Origin: Candidatus Leptofilum proximum
GTDB lineage: Bacteria; Chloroflexota; Anaerolineae; Promineifilales; Promineifilaceae
Length of the DNA: 64,000 nucleotides
Assembly (NCBI GenBank): GCA_016710325.1
Contig: JADJXK010000001.1
Coordinates: 1,178,001 to 1,242,000, forward strand
Direction of reading: 5' to 3'
The notes beneath the pieces were generated by a model. That model was not told where the DNA came from, made no database searches, and worked only from the letters and a program-made list of their open reading frames with translations. The position numbers and the translations under genes are program-made. Shown one piece after another: positions 17,183 through 26,035 of this stretch. Every line of letters begins with the position of its first letter. The stretch's first letter is position 1.

Positions 17183-20100
17183 TCAGGCAAGCCCAGCGGC
17201 CAAAGCCTCTGCCAGCATACGGCTCAAAACGGCCAGGTCCGGTGGCTTTGGCAGCCAGCCCGCCAGCCCCAGCAGCTGAAGATTCTCCATATCATTGCTC
17301 AGCGAATGCCCGGTCAGCAGCACCATCGGAATCTGCATTTCTTGCTCGCGGATCGCATGGAACAGAGCCACTCCTCCCATTTCGGGCATAACCACGTCAC
17401 TCAACACCAGGTCAATGTCCGCCTGTTTGGCGGTGAGGAGGGTGAGTGCCTCACGGCCGTTTGACGCAGCAACCACTTCATAGTTTAGGAGGGCCAAACT
17501 GCCTATGAGGGCTTCGCGGGTCGCTCGATTATCTTCAACCAGCAGGATGGTTTGACCCTGTCCCATCTTGAGCAGCGATTTGTCCAGTGTACCTGCCAGG
17601 CTTTCGCCGGTTTCCAGCGCCGGGAAGTAAAGCAGGAAAGTAGTTCCCTGCCCCGCTGTTGTCATCACGTCAATACAGCCTTCATGCTGCTGCACAATGC
17701 CGTAAACCTGAGCCAATCCCAACCCGGTTCCCACACCAACCTGCTTGGTGGTAAAGAAGGGTTCAAACATGTGCGAAACCACTTCCGGTTCAATTCCTGT
17801 GCCGTTGTCAGTCACCTCCAGAACAACCCATCTGCCTGGCGGCAGCTCATTAACCAACAGCGTTTTTAGCTCCGCGGTTTGCACCTGTTTAAGGGTGAAC
17901 AGCAAATTGCCGCCGTCTGGCATGGCGTCGCGGGCATTGACGGCCAGGTTCATCATCATTTGTTGGATGCGTGAAGGATCCGCTCGGATGAAAAAAGAAT
18001 CATCGACATGAGTAAGTTCAACAGAAATATTCTCGGGCAGGGTTCGATCCAGCAGCTTGGTCAGTCTGCGCATAAAAGGCAATAAGTCAAACGGCTGCCG
18101 TTCCAGCACGGACTGGCGGCTAAAGTCGAGAATTTGCTGGATCAGGTCCGTTGCGCGCTCCGTTTGCTGCTCGATGGTATTCAGCCGCTCCTGGGCATGG
18201 CGGGGTACATCCACTGTCCGGGAGATAAGCTGAGTATAGAGGCGGATCACCGTCAAAATGTTATTAAAATCGTGCGCAATGCCCGCGGCTAACTGCCCAA
18301 CGGCCGCTAGGCGATCTTGGCGCTGTATTCGTTGCTGAATATCGCGCTCCTGGGTTACATCACGCAGAACCAACACCCAACCGCCATTGTGTGGGCTGTT
18401 TTCCACTGGTCGAGCAATGGCTTCAAAGATAAGGTTGTGGCTGGCAATTTCATGCCACAAGCCTTTGGGGGGTGAGGTAAGAATGTCATATAACGGAAAA
18501 GAACCCAACTGATTGAGGCGGCTGTTTTCCCAATCCGGCGCCATCTGGGCCAGGAACTCCCTGGCCACCGGGTTGGTGAGCGTCACAAACTGATCTTTAC
18601 TGAGCAGGATAACCCCTTCTGGCACCGTATCAATGATATTCTGCACCTGTTGAGCTTGTTCTCGGATTTGGGCGAGCAGTCGTTTCTGGGCTTCTTCTGC
18701 CTGCTTCCGGTCAGTAATATCCTGGCAAACAAGCAGGACGTTAATGGCGCCGTTGGCATCGGTAATGGCGCGTGCCTGTTCTTCAACCCACAGCATGCTG
18801 CCATCTTTGCGCACTTTGCGAAACTGCCAGCAGTTGATCTTGCCGGGATTTTGGACACAGCGTTGTAGTTGGTGGGTAACGGCCGTTCGATCTGCCTCGT
18901 AAATCACATCAAATACCGACATTCCCTCCACCTCATCAACCGTGTAGCCCAACTGGCTGGCGCCAAAGATGTTCACCGAGATAATCACGCCGCTGCTGTC
19001 CAACGTAAAAAACATCGACGGATTGTCGCGGTACAGGGCGCGATACCGCTCCTCGCTGGTGCGCAGGGCTTCCTCAGCCCGTTTCCGCTCGGTGGTGTCA
19101 CGCACCACCGCCAGCACGTATTCATGGTCCAGGTTCACGTGGTTGATGTTCACTTCAACCGGGAAGACCGAGCCATCTTTGCGCCGGTGCTGGCTCTCGC
19201 GGACGAGGAAACCGAACTGTCGAGTCTCCTCAACCATTTCCTGCCGTGCCTGTTCATCCACCTCGGGATCGATATCAGGAATGGTGAGGTTCAGAAACTC
19301 TTCGCGCGTGTAGCCGAGGGCCTGGTAGGCCTGCACATTGGCATCCAAAAACCGGCCCGTTTTCGGGTCAATCACCTCAATGGCGTCATTGGTGTGATCA
19401 ATCAACGTGCGGAATAGCGTCAATGCCTCCTGTGTCCGCTTACGGTCCGTCGTATCTCGCGCCAGGGAGACGGCATACCGTCGTCCGCCTTGCCATAACG
19501 GCCGAACACGAACCTCAACCGGGAAAATATGCCCATCTTTCCGGCGATGCAGCGTATCGAACGTAAATACTTCTCCAGTGTCCAGCCGTTCCTGAATCTC
19601 TTCCAGGGAGCCTCGTTCAAGTTTGACGTCGAAGTCACGGGGCGACATCCCGATCAGCTCTTCACGGCTGTAACCCAGGCTCAAGCACGCCTGATGATTC
19701 ACATCCAAAATTACGCTCCGCTCGTCATGCAGGAAGAAGGCATCCGTTGCGTGATCCACAAAAGTGCGGAAGCGGGCTTCGCTGGCACGCCGCGCTTCCT
19801 CGGCGCGCTTGCGGGTGATAAGATGTCCCAACGTTGTGGCATAAAGCCTTAAAACTTCAAGCTGATGTTCCGTGATGGGTTGACGTGTGAAAAGATTGTC
19901 AATGCTAATAACGCCGACCACGTTATCACTGTCCCAAAGTGCAGCCATGGCGTTTTCGCCCTGGCCCACTTCTTCTCCCAAATGGTTGCGCAGGGGAAGG
20001 TGTTCAACGTGAGCCGCCGACTCCTTGCGCGTGAACACCAACCAGGCCAGTCCCTCGGCTCTAAATGGAACTTCTATGTTTCGCTCATCACGCAGTTCGC

Positions 20101-22012
20101 CCGTTTCATCTGTGCCAAACGAACCGCGCATCACGCCCTGCTCCTCGTCAATAAACCAGATACCAACGCGGTCAAACCCCAGATGTGTGAGACCCAACTG
20201 CACTGCCAATCGGCACAAATCTTCAGTAGACTCGGCCAGAGAGAGCTGATTGGTAACTTCTTGCAGCGCCGCCAGGTGTGCCGAGAACTGTAGTGCGGCC
20301 TCACGGTTGCGTCGCAGTTCCGCCTCTACCTGCCTTAGCTCAGTAATATCTTGCATGATGCCGAACATGCGCTGCGGCTGGCCTGCTTCATTCCAGGTCA
20401 CATCCCCCTCGCTTTTAATAACCCGTACTTCACCGCTGGGTTGAACAACCCGGTATTCTACCTCGTAGCGTGGTCCGCCTTGCAGGGCTACTTTGGCAAC
20501 TTCGGCCGAATTTGCCCGATCCTCAGGATGAATCAGCTGCTGCCACCGTTTATGCCAATCGACGAGACTTTGGTCACGCTCCTCAAATGGAATCCCAAAA
20601 ATGCGGCATGCTTCATCGGAAAGAGCAATTCGGTTCTCCACGTAACTACGATCCCACCAGCCAACGTGGGCAATGCGCTCCGCTTCCTCTGATCGACGTT
20701 CGCTTTCGCGCAAATTTTGGTACGACAGCAGGCTGGTTAAGCTGTCGGCCACCCGTCGGCCAATCTCCCGGAGCAGCCGTTCCTCCTCTGGCTTCCAAAC
20801 ACGCGGGTGGGTGCACTGATGCAGCCCAAACGACCAGGGCTGCCCAACCTTGGGGTAGAGGGCCATGGCAATGAAAGACTGGATACTGAACGCCTCGGTC
20901 ATGACTGCTGGTACTTGATGGGCAGACTCTGGACCAAATTGTACGGGTCCATTGGTGGCTCTCAACGCGCGAAACACCTCAGTACCAAACGGGTCCATAG
21001 GCAGTTTAGCCCCCACCGGGATGACACCTGGATAATCCGGGCGGGTTCGTTCCATCATTGCCTGCCAGGTGGCTGCCTCTGGATCACATGGGTAAACTAA
21101 AAAGGCACGGTCGCAGCCAAAAATTGTGAGCAAGGTATCGAGAACATTGATCATCATTTGTTCCAGGTCATTGGTTCCCTGGATGGCCCGATTGACTTTG
21201 TCCAGGCTTTCCAAAAACCAAAAATGAACCTGATGTTCTGCTTCGGCCTGTTTTCGTTTGGTTATCTCCACCAGGGAACCAATGACGCCGACTTTGCCGC
21301 CAATGTCAATCCGACGGCCGTGTACTTCCACATCAATAACAGAACCATCTTTATGCACGCCGCGGAAGTCGTAGTGGATAGCTTCCTCTTCGTTTTCGAT
21401 CCGACGGCGGATATTTTCGGCAACGAGGGGCTGGTCGTCGGCCAAAACCAGATCCATGGGGCCAAGTTTGTCGATTATTTCATCGACCTCATACCCAAAG
21501 AAATGGGCCATGGCCGGGTTCACGTAGCGAAAGAGGTTGTCCTGAATAAGATAGATGCCGGTTAAGGAGGATTCGGCCAGCAGCTGGAACCGTTCATTGC
21601 TTTCACGGAGCTGTTCTTGAACCGCCTTGCGTTGGCTGATGTCACGGACTATGCCCAGCAGACTGCCGTCGGTTAGCATGCGTGCGCTGATTTCTACGGG
21701 TAATAAACGGCCGTCTTTGCAGCGCAAAACACGTTCCTTCAGTAGAGAACCCTCTGCCCGCAGTTCGTCGAGCTGGAGGGGATTGCGTTCCTTGTCTTCA
21801 GATGGAATCAGGTCCTCTATCTTGAGTGCTAATATCTCTTCCCGCCTGTAACCCAGCATGTCACAACCCTGCTGATTTACCTCTACATACCTTCCCGTTA
21901 CATCCGCAATAAAGATGCCATCGGCAGCCTGATCAAAAAGGGCTTGATACAATTCTTCCAAAGCTCGATAAGGCCTGGCCGTTCCTCCTATCTTCTTTGA
22001 CCTTCGGCTCAC
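17183..22012 (-). CDS. Very large soluble hybrid histidine kinase with seven PAS and two GAF domains
   Basis: 1609 residues, no membrane segment. Order: PAS 18-130, PAS 135-255, GAF 275-430, PAS 435-562, GAF 580-735, PAS 740-860, PAS 865-980, PAS 985-1105, PAS 1115-1225, HisKA with His1247 in AAGIAHDFNN, HATPase_c about 1340-1465, receiver with Asp1539 (LSDVVMPE) and Lys1589. The GIAHDFNN box and a C-terminal receiver are typical of NtrB/PAS-type kinases that integrate several cytosolic cues such as redox state. PAS4, PAS5 and PAS6 share the RRKDG motif and probably arose by duplication. The GTG start is well supported by AGGAGGTG six bases upstream. No adjacent response regulator gene. Confidence 0.9.
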   Translation of the reverse strand: MSRRSKKIGGTARPYRALEELYQALFDQAADGIFIADVTGRYVEVNQQGCDMLGYRREEILALKIEDLIPSEDKERNPLQLDELRAEGSLLKERVLRCKDGRLLPVEISARMLTDGSLLGIVRDISQRKAVQEQLRESNERFQLLAESSLTGIYLIQDNLFRYVNPAMAHFFGYEVDEIIDKLGPMDLVLADDQPLVAENIRRRIENEEEAIHYDFRGVHKDGSVIDVEVHGRRIDIGGKVGVIGSLVEITKRKQAEAEHQVHFWFLESLDKVNRAIQGTNDLEQMMINVLDTLLTIFGCDRAFLVYPCDPEAATWQAMMERTRPDYPGVIPVGAKLPMDPFGTEVFRALRATNGPVQFGPESAHQVPAVMTEAFSIQSFIAMALYPKVGQPWSFGLHQCTHPRVWKPEEERLLREIGRRVADSLTSLLSYQNLRESERRSEEAERIAHVGWWDRSYVENRIALSDEACRIFGIPFEERDQSLVDWHKRWQQLIHPEDRANSAEVAKVALQGGPRYEVEYRVVQPSGEVRVIKSEGDVTWNEAGQPQRMFGIMQDITELRQVEAELRRNREAALQFSAHLAALQEVTNQLSLAESTEDLCRLAVQLGLTHLGFDRVGIWFIDEEQGVMRGSFGTDETGELRDERNIEVPFRAEGLAWLVFTRKESAAHVEHLPLRNHLGEEVGQGENAMAALWDSDNVVGVISIDNLFTRQPITEHQLEVLRLYATTLGHLITRKRAEEARRASEARFRTFVDHATDAFFLHDERSVILDVNHQACLSLGYSREELIGMSPRDFDVKLERGSLEEIQERLDTGEVFTFDTLHRRKDGHIFPVEVRVRPLWQGGRRYAVSLARDTTDRKRTQEALTLFRTLIDHTNDAIEVIDPKTGRFLDANVQAYQALGYTREEFLNLTIPDIDPEVDEQARQEMVEETRQFGFLVRESQHRRKDGSVFPVEVNINHVNLDHEYVLAVVRDTTERKRAEEALRTSEERYRALYRDNPSMFFTLDSSGVIISVNIFGASQLGYTVDEVEGMSVFDVIYEADRTAVTHQLQRCVQNPGKINCWQFRKVRKDGSMLWVEEQARAITDANGAINVLLVCQDITDRKQAEEAQKRLLAQIREQAQQVQNIIDTVPEGVILLSKDQFVTLTNPVAREFLAQMAPDWENSRLNQLGSFPLYDILTSPPKGLWHEIASHNLIFEAIARPVENSPHNGGWVLVLRDVTQERDIQQRIQRQDRLAAVGQLAAGIAHDFNNILTVIRLYTQLISRTVDVPRHAQERLNTIEQQTERATDLIQQILDFSRQSVLERQPFDLLPFMRRLTKLLDRTLPENISVELTHVDDSFFIRADPSRIQQMMMNLAVNARDAMPDGGNLLFTLKQVQTAELKTLLVNELPPGRWVVLEVTDNGTGIEPEVVSHMFEPFFTTKQVGVGTGLGLAQVYGIVQQHEGCIDVMTTAGQGTTFLLYFPALETGESLAGTLDKSLLKMGQGQTILLVEDNRATREALIGSLALLNYEVVAASNGREALTLLTAKQADIDLVLSDVVMPEMGGVALFHAIREQEMQIPMVLLTGHSLSNDMENLQLLGLAGWLPKPPDLAVLSRMLAEALAAGLA

Positions 22013-22458
22013 CGTTACACCTCCTTCCTCTACCCTTCACCGCACCGCCAGGTATTTGGTTTGTTTTGCAGACCCTTTGGGTTGACCCGTTTTCAACTTG
22101 GGGCTTTGGTAAACGGGCAAACCTTGCGGATGCGTTTTCTTATTAAAAGTTACTGGTAAAAACAGGTATTCGATGAGATTTTATTATGGGACACAGAATC
22201 GGAGGAGTCAATCTGGAGTACTTTCAAAAATCCCGTTTTCACAGGGAGGTTAGTCCTGATTTTGGCAGGCAGAGGGGCTGCTTTGGCTGGCAGTTTGAAG
22301 GGCAAAATGGGTGGGGAAGACGGGTGCAAACAAAACGGCCGTTTACAAAACGGCCCACATACCAAAACAATCTATTGGGTAATAGGATGGGTGATTTCCG
22401 GCGTCCCTGAGTAAAATGGGCTCCCAGCCAGAAGTGATCGAACAGGGATAGAGGCGGT
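22013..22458. other. Intergenic stretch without a supported gene
   Basis: Upstream region of the large kinase (minus strand). It contains one ACGGCCGT octamer near 22341 and an open plus-strand frame of 74 codons at 22186-22410 that has no ribosome site, no recognisable domain and a composition unlike the neighbours. Nothing else is evident. Confidence 0.4.
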
Positions 22459-22638
22459 TTATTGACTGAGGGACTGTGCACAGAAGGACGACGATTGGTC
22501 GCTGCTGGCTTCTGCGTTATCATAGCACTCGGGCTGGTTTTCACGGTGGCTAATTTGTGCGGAAAGCATGGCGGCAAAAATTACCAGTGTAGAAGCTATC
22601 AAACTTAAGAGAATATAGAAGAGGAGAGCCATTATCAT
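22459..22638 (-). CDS. Possible small single-pass membrane protein
   Basis: A minus-strand frame encodes 59 residues: one strongly hydrophobic helix (LLFYILLSLIASTLVIFAAM) at the N-terminus followed by a polar Ser/Gln/Asp-rich tail with two Cys. TGGGA lies about eight bases before the first of two in-frame ATGs. The frame stays open upstream into the antisense of the FmdE gene, but that extension is low-complexity shadow. The clean topology suggests a real membrane peptide; the chance alternative cannot be excluded. Confidence 0.3.
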   Translation of the reverse strand: MIMALLFYILLSLIASTLVIFAAMLSAQISHRENQPECYDNAEASSDQSSSFCAQSLSQ

Positions 22639-22765
22639 TTTTGTTCCCAGAATTTGCCGTGGTTGCGGCCGTTTACCCAATAATGCCCTTACTATAAACG
22701 ACGCACTCTCTTGACGCGACGACATACGTGCCGCTGCTAACGCACCTGAGTGCGTCAGAATTACC

Positions 22766-23422
22766 ATGACCACTTCATTTCGCCCCGATTTTTCTGCCAG
22801 GCCAGAGGATGAACGGCCGTTACACCCTCTGCTGCCTGAACTGCTGGCCCGCACAGCAGCCAGGCACCACCATTTGTGTCCCCGCCAGGTGCTGGGCGTG
22901 CGCCTGGGACTGCGTGGCCTGCAAGCGTTGGGCCTGATCTGCCCGGAAACCACAACCACATTCGACAATGACGACAAACGGCTGCTTACTATCGTGGAAA
23001 CGGACGGCTGCGGCGCCGATGGTATTGCCGTGGCCACTGGCTGTTTTGTAGGGCGGCGCACCCTGCGCGTGGCAGATTACGGCAAGGTGGCGGCCACGTT
23101 CGTCGATATCCATACGGGCCAGGCAGTGCGCGTAGCGCCCACGGCCGTTTCGCGCCATCTCGCCCAACAATTTGCCCCCAACCAACCGGATCGCTGGCAC
23201 CAATATCTGCTGGGCTACCAGCGCATCCCCGATGAGCAGTTAGTTACGGTGCAGCCCGTCACTCTGCGGCAGCCGCTGGCCGCCATCCTCAGCCAGCCCG
23301 ACCGGCGCGCCACCTGCCAGGCGTGCGGCGAAGAAGTGATGAACGATCGGGAAGTGGTGGGGAGTGACGGCCGTATCCTCTGCCAACCCTGCGCGGGCAA
23401 CAGCTACTACCAACTGCGCTGA
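22766..23422 (+). CDS. FmdE family protein with C-terminal zinc ribbon
   Basis: 218 residues. The FmdE domain (about 20-150) is recognised by HHHLCPRQVLGVRLGL, ETDGCGADGIAVATGC and RTLRVADYGKVAATFVD, with the Cys/His residues that bind a metal or cluster. The C-terminal 40 residues hold CQACG...CQPCAG, a C4 zinc ribbon. FmdE was named as subunit E of molybdenum formylmethanofuran dehydrogenase, but standalone FmdE-zinc-ribbon proteins occur in many non-methanogens, often near molybdenum cofactor genes, without a proven role. No other fmd/fwd gene lies in this window, so a methanogenic role is unlikely. Contains three ACGGCCGT octamers. Confidence 0.8.
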   Translation: MTTSFRPDFSARPEDERPLHPLLPELLARTAARHHHLCPRQVLGVRLGLRGLQALGLICPETTTTFDNDDKRLLTIVETDGCGADGIAVATGCFVGRRTLRVADYGKVAATFVDIHTGQAVRVAPTAVSRHLAQQFAPNQPDRWHQYLLGYQRIPDEQLVTVQPVTLRQPLAAILSQPDRRATCQACGEEVMNDREVVGSDGRILCQPCAGNSYYQLR

Positions 23423-23681
23423 CATTCCTCTCTCTTTCTCCGCGATCTCGGCGGACTTTGCGGTAAAAATCAAACCCGTCCCTACCCTTCACTTGCCACA
23501 AACCATCGTTTTTTGTCATATCGCTGTGTGATTTGTATAGGCTGGCTGTCAGCCCCGACGTTGAACCTTGTGGTATGCTGGCCATGTTCAGGCAGGTCGC
23601 ATTGGCTGAACATCCTTCTCTCGGCTTTGCAGTGTACGGCCGAATTTCTCCAAAACGGCCGTATCTATTTGGAGGAATCGT

Positions 23682-24593
23682 ATGTCTCGCCTCATCAAAC
23701 TCTTTTTCGTTTTTCTTGTTGGACTCTTTTTTAGTGGCATGCTGCTCATTAGCCAGACCGCTTGCTCCCAACCGCAGCAGGCCGCTGCGAGGAACTTGCT
23801 CGGGGAAGTCAGTACTAGAGTAGACGATACGCTGGAAACACCCTCCGACCTGGTTTTTGCTGGTCAAATTGCCAATGAGGCAGGCGCCTGGCAAAACGAG
23901 TATGTCGTTGTATTGTTCAAAAACGGCGAGGAGCTGACCCGCACCACCTCTCGCTTGTTAAACTCACCCCTATCCGGAAAAGGCCCCATGGATGGCGTCT
24001 TTGAACTCCGCGTTTCTAACGTTTATGAACTCAGCGTAAATCATACATTTTATGATGACGCCAACAACCAGCTGCAAATGAGCACTGTGCCTGGCCTGAT
24101 GGGCACGCGCTATATCGGCCGTTGGTTGGGTGAATTAAACCCCAGCGACATTCGGGTTTTTCACGTGGGCGAAAAACAGCTTACTTACAGTGTAGTGGTG
24201 CTCCCCGTAGCGCTGGCCGCACTGTCAGATGCTTACCAGCCCGGCAGACTGCGGCTTAATGAAAGGACGTTGTTAACGGATCAAACAGATGAGGCCGCTA
24301 ACGGCGCGGTTGTGTTCATGGCAACGGCCGTTCCCCAACCCATGCCTGCACCAGAAAGTAACATCCAGCTCGTCCGGCTGCCCAGCCAAAATAACGGCCA
24401 GGATTGGCACCTCCAGCTCACTGGCTACTACGGCAACCGCTGGGACGTGTGGGAGCGTTTTGTGGCAGGCTACGGCCACAGCATGAGCTGGGAAACGTTT
24501 AAAGAAGCGGTGCTGGTGCATAACCCGCACCTTGAATCAGACGGCTTTGTCTTTTACCCAAACAAACTGTACCTGCTCCCCGCCACGCCTTAA
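23682..24593 (+). CDS. Secreted lipoprotein with degenerate LysM-like C-terminus
   Basis: 303 residues. A basic N-terminus and long hydrophobic core end in a lipobox-like SQTAC, so Cys27 would be lipid-modified. The middle looks like a beta-rich domain with no family I recognise. The last 50 residues (WDVWERFVAGYGHSMSWETF...HNPHLESDGFVFYPNKLYLLP) resemble a peptidoglycan-binding LysM-type module of about 45 residues. GGAGG precedes the ATG by seven bases. A strong terminator follows at 24614, so the gene is a single unit. Function unknown; cell-surface attachment is the best inference. Confidence 0.65.
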   Translation: MSRLIKLFFVFLVGLFFSGMLLISQTACSQPQQAAARNLLGEVSTRVDDTLETPSDLVFAGQIANEAGAWQNEYVVVLFKNGEELTRTTSRLLNSPLSGKGPMDGVFELRVSNVYELSVNHTFYDDANNQLQMSTVPGLMGTRYIGRWLGELNPSDIRVFHVGEKQLTYSVVVLPVALAALSDAYQPGRLRLNERTLLTDQTDEAANGAVVFMATAVPQPMPAPESNIQLVRLPSQNNGQDWHLQLTGYYGNRWDVWERFVAGYGHSMSWETFKEAVLVHNPHLESDGFVFYPNKLYLLPATP

Positions 24594-24613
24594 CGCGCTT
24601 CCTCTTCCCTAAT

Positions 24614-24653
24614 GACAACCGGCTGCCTTGACAGGCAGCCGGTTGTCGCTTTT
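24614..24653 (+). terminator. Strong intrinsic terminator
   Basis: GACAACCGGCTGCC pairs perfectly with GGCAGCCGGTTGTC around a six-base loop (24614-24647), followed by GCTTTT. It terminates the lipoprotein gene. Confidence 0.85.
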
Positions 24654-24829
24654 GTGCTGCTGGGTCTTGCCCGTAGCCTTTAAAGCTGGCTGGCCAAAAG
24701 TCATGGCGCTCACCTGATTGACAGATCGTCGTTGGCGTTGGCGCTCTTTGTCATTGTGCAGCAATACCAACCGTTTTAAACTGTCATTGTTCTTGTGGTT
24801 AGCAGGCTGATGGTTCGGGAGGTTATATC

Positions 24830-25858
24830 ATGTCATGGCAAACGCAACTAAACGGGGATTCGCTGTCCTGGCTGTTAGCGCCTGAAACACCAGGCGTGCG
24901 TTATCTGGCCCTACGCGATTTATTGGATTGTCCTGAGAATGACCGCGAACTCGGCGAGGCGCGCACCGCAGCCCACCAGGTTGGCCCCATCGCGGCCATT
25001 TTGGAGCAGATGGATGAGGCTGGCTATTGGGTGGAACCCGGCCCGGGCTATAACCCGAAATATCACGCTTCTGTCTGGTCAATCATTATGCTGGCGCAGC
25101 TGGGCGCTTCTGCTGCTGAAGATGCGCGCATCGACCGGGCGTGCCGCTATCTGCTTGATCATGCGCTCGCTCCTGGCGGGCAGTTCACCGCTTCCGGCGC
25201 CCCTTCTGGCACGGCCGATTGTTTGCAGGGTAATCTATGCTGGGCTTTAGTAGCTTTGGGCTGCCGCGATCCGCGCCTGGAAAAGGCGTTTGAATGGATG
25301 GCCCGCAGCGTAACGGGCGAAGGCATCGCTCCGGCCACAGACAGGCAGGCGGCGGTGCGTTACTATGCCGGTAAGTGTGGCCCCACGTTTGCGTGTGGCG
25401 CCAACAACAAGCTGCCCTGTGCCTGGGGCGGGGTGAAGGTAATGCTGGCCCTGGCGCAACGGCCGTTTTCCTGCCACGGGCCACTCATCCAGCGCGCCAT
25501 CCAGCAAGGTGTTGACTTTCTGCTTGGTGTCGATCCGGCAGAAGCCGCGTACCCCGCCGGGTACAGCAGCAAACCCAGCCAGAACTGGTGGAAATTTGGC
25601 TTCCCCATCTTTTACGTCACCGATTTGCTCCAGCTTGTGGAGGCGTTGGCGCTGTTGGGCTACGGGAATGATCCACGCCTGGCCCGTGCCCTGGCACTCA
25701 TTCGAGACAAGCAGGATGGGAACGGCCGTTGGGCACTGGAGTACAGCTACATAGGCAAGACCTGGATCGACTTTGGCCCCAAGAAACAGCCCAACAAATG
25801 GGTCACCCTGCGCGCCTTGCGTGTGCTAAAAGCTGTGAGTGCAGAACAAGTGAATTAG
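24830..25858 (+). CDS. Alpha/alpha-barrel (squalene-cyclase/prenyltransferase-like) protein of unknown function
   Basis: 342 residues with repeated helix pairs of the terpenoid cyclase/prenyltransferase toroid type: motifs such as YHASVWSIIMLAQLG, GNLCWALVALG, DLLQLVEALALLG and DGNGRWALEYSY spaced about 50 residues apart. Close relatives are often labelled nitrogen fixation protein NifH in databases, which is a propagated error because there is no P-loop. A Cys-rich patch (CGPTFACGANNKLPCAWG) near residue 185 is conserved-looking. The ATG has GGGAGG eight bases upstream. It precedes the LacI regulator and may belong to its carbohydrate locus, but no catalytic call can be made. Confidence 0.6.
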   Translation: MSWQTQLNGDSLSWLLAPETPGVRYLALRDLLDCPENDRELGEARTAAHQVGPIAAILEQMDEAGYWVEPGPGYNPKYHASVWSIIMLAQLGASAAEDARIDRACRYLLDHALAPGGQFTASGAPSGTADCLQGNLCWALVALGCRDPRLEKAFEWMARSVTGEGIAPATDRQAAVRYYAGKCGPTFACGANNKLPCAWGGVKVMLALAQRPFSCHGPLIQRAIQQGVDFLLGVDPAEAAYPAGYSSKPSQNWWKFGFPIFYVTDLLQLVEALALLGYGNDPRLARALALIRDKQDGNGRWALEYSYIGKTWIDFGPKKQPNKWVTLRALRVLKAVSAEQVN

Positions 25859-25920
25859 GACACAGATTTAACGAATAACACGGATAAAAATCCGTCAAAT
25901 CCGTTTCCCCCCGTGTCCCT
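25857..25920. repeat. ACACGGAT-word inverted repeat
   Basis: GGACACAGATTTAACG... and ...CCCCGTGTCCC flank an inner pair ACGGATAAAAATCCGT, forming a nested hairpin. Related words (ACACAGATT, AAATCTGCG) recur at 31953-32023 and 51745-51790. It sits between a stop codon and the lacI-type promoter and could act as a weak terminator. Confidence 0.55.
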
Positions 25921-25975
25921 TTTCATTTGTGGTGTGCCCACTCATGAAATCTCCAAAACGAGATGCTCGTTTCGC

Positions 25976-26018
25976 TTGACACCCCATTTGGCCCAACGGT
26001 ATAATGCAACCGGTTGCA
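25976..26018 (+). promoter_or_regulatory. Promoter with overlapping LacI-family operator
   Basis: TTGACA (25976-25981) and TATAAT (26000-26005) with an 18-bp spacer form a consensus promoter. The perfect 14-bp palindrome TGCAACCGGTTGCA (26005-26018) begins at the last base of the -10 and covers the transcription start, the classic position for repression. A longer copy lies at 27073-27088. The regulator gene starts at 26036, so it should repress itself. Confidence 0.85.
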
Positions 26019-26035
26019 AAGACAAAGGAAAGTTA

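Noticed and set aside
22186..22410. 74-codon plus-strand frame upstream of the large kinase
   Set aside because: No ribosome site, no domain, odd composition rich in Arg/Gly/Asn; probably chance.
24830..25858. NifH nitrogenase reductase, as relatives are sometimes labelled
   Set aside because: There is no P-loop or cluster-binding Cys pattern of NifH; the helix-pair repeats indicate an alpha/alpha barrel.
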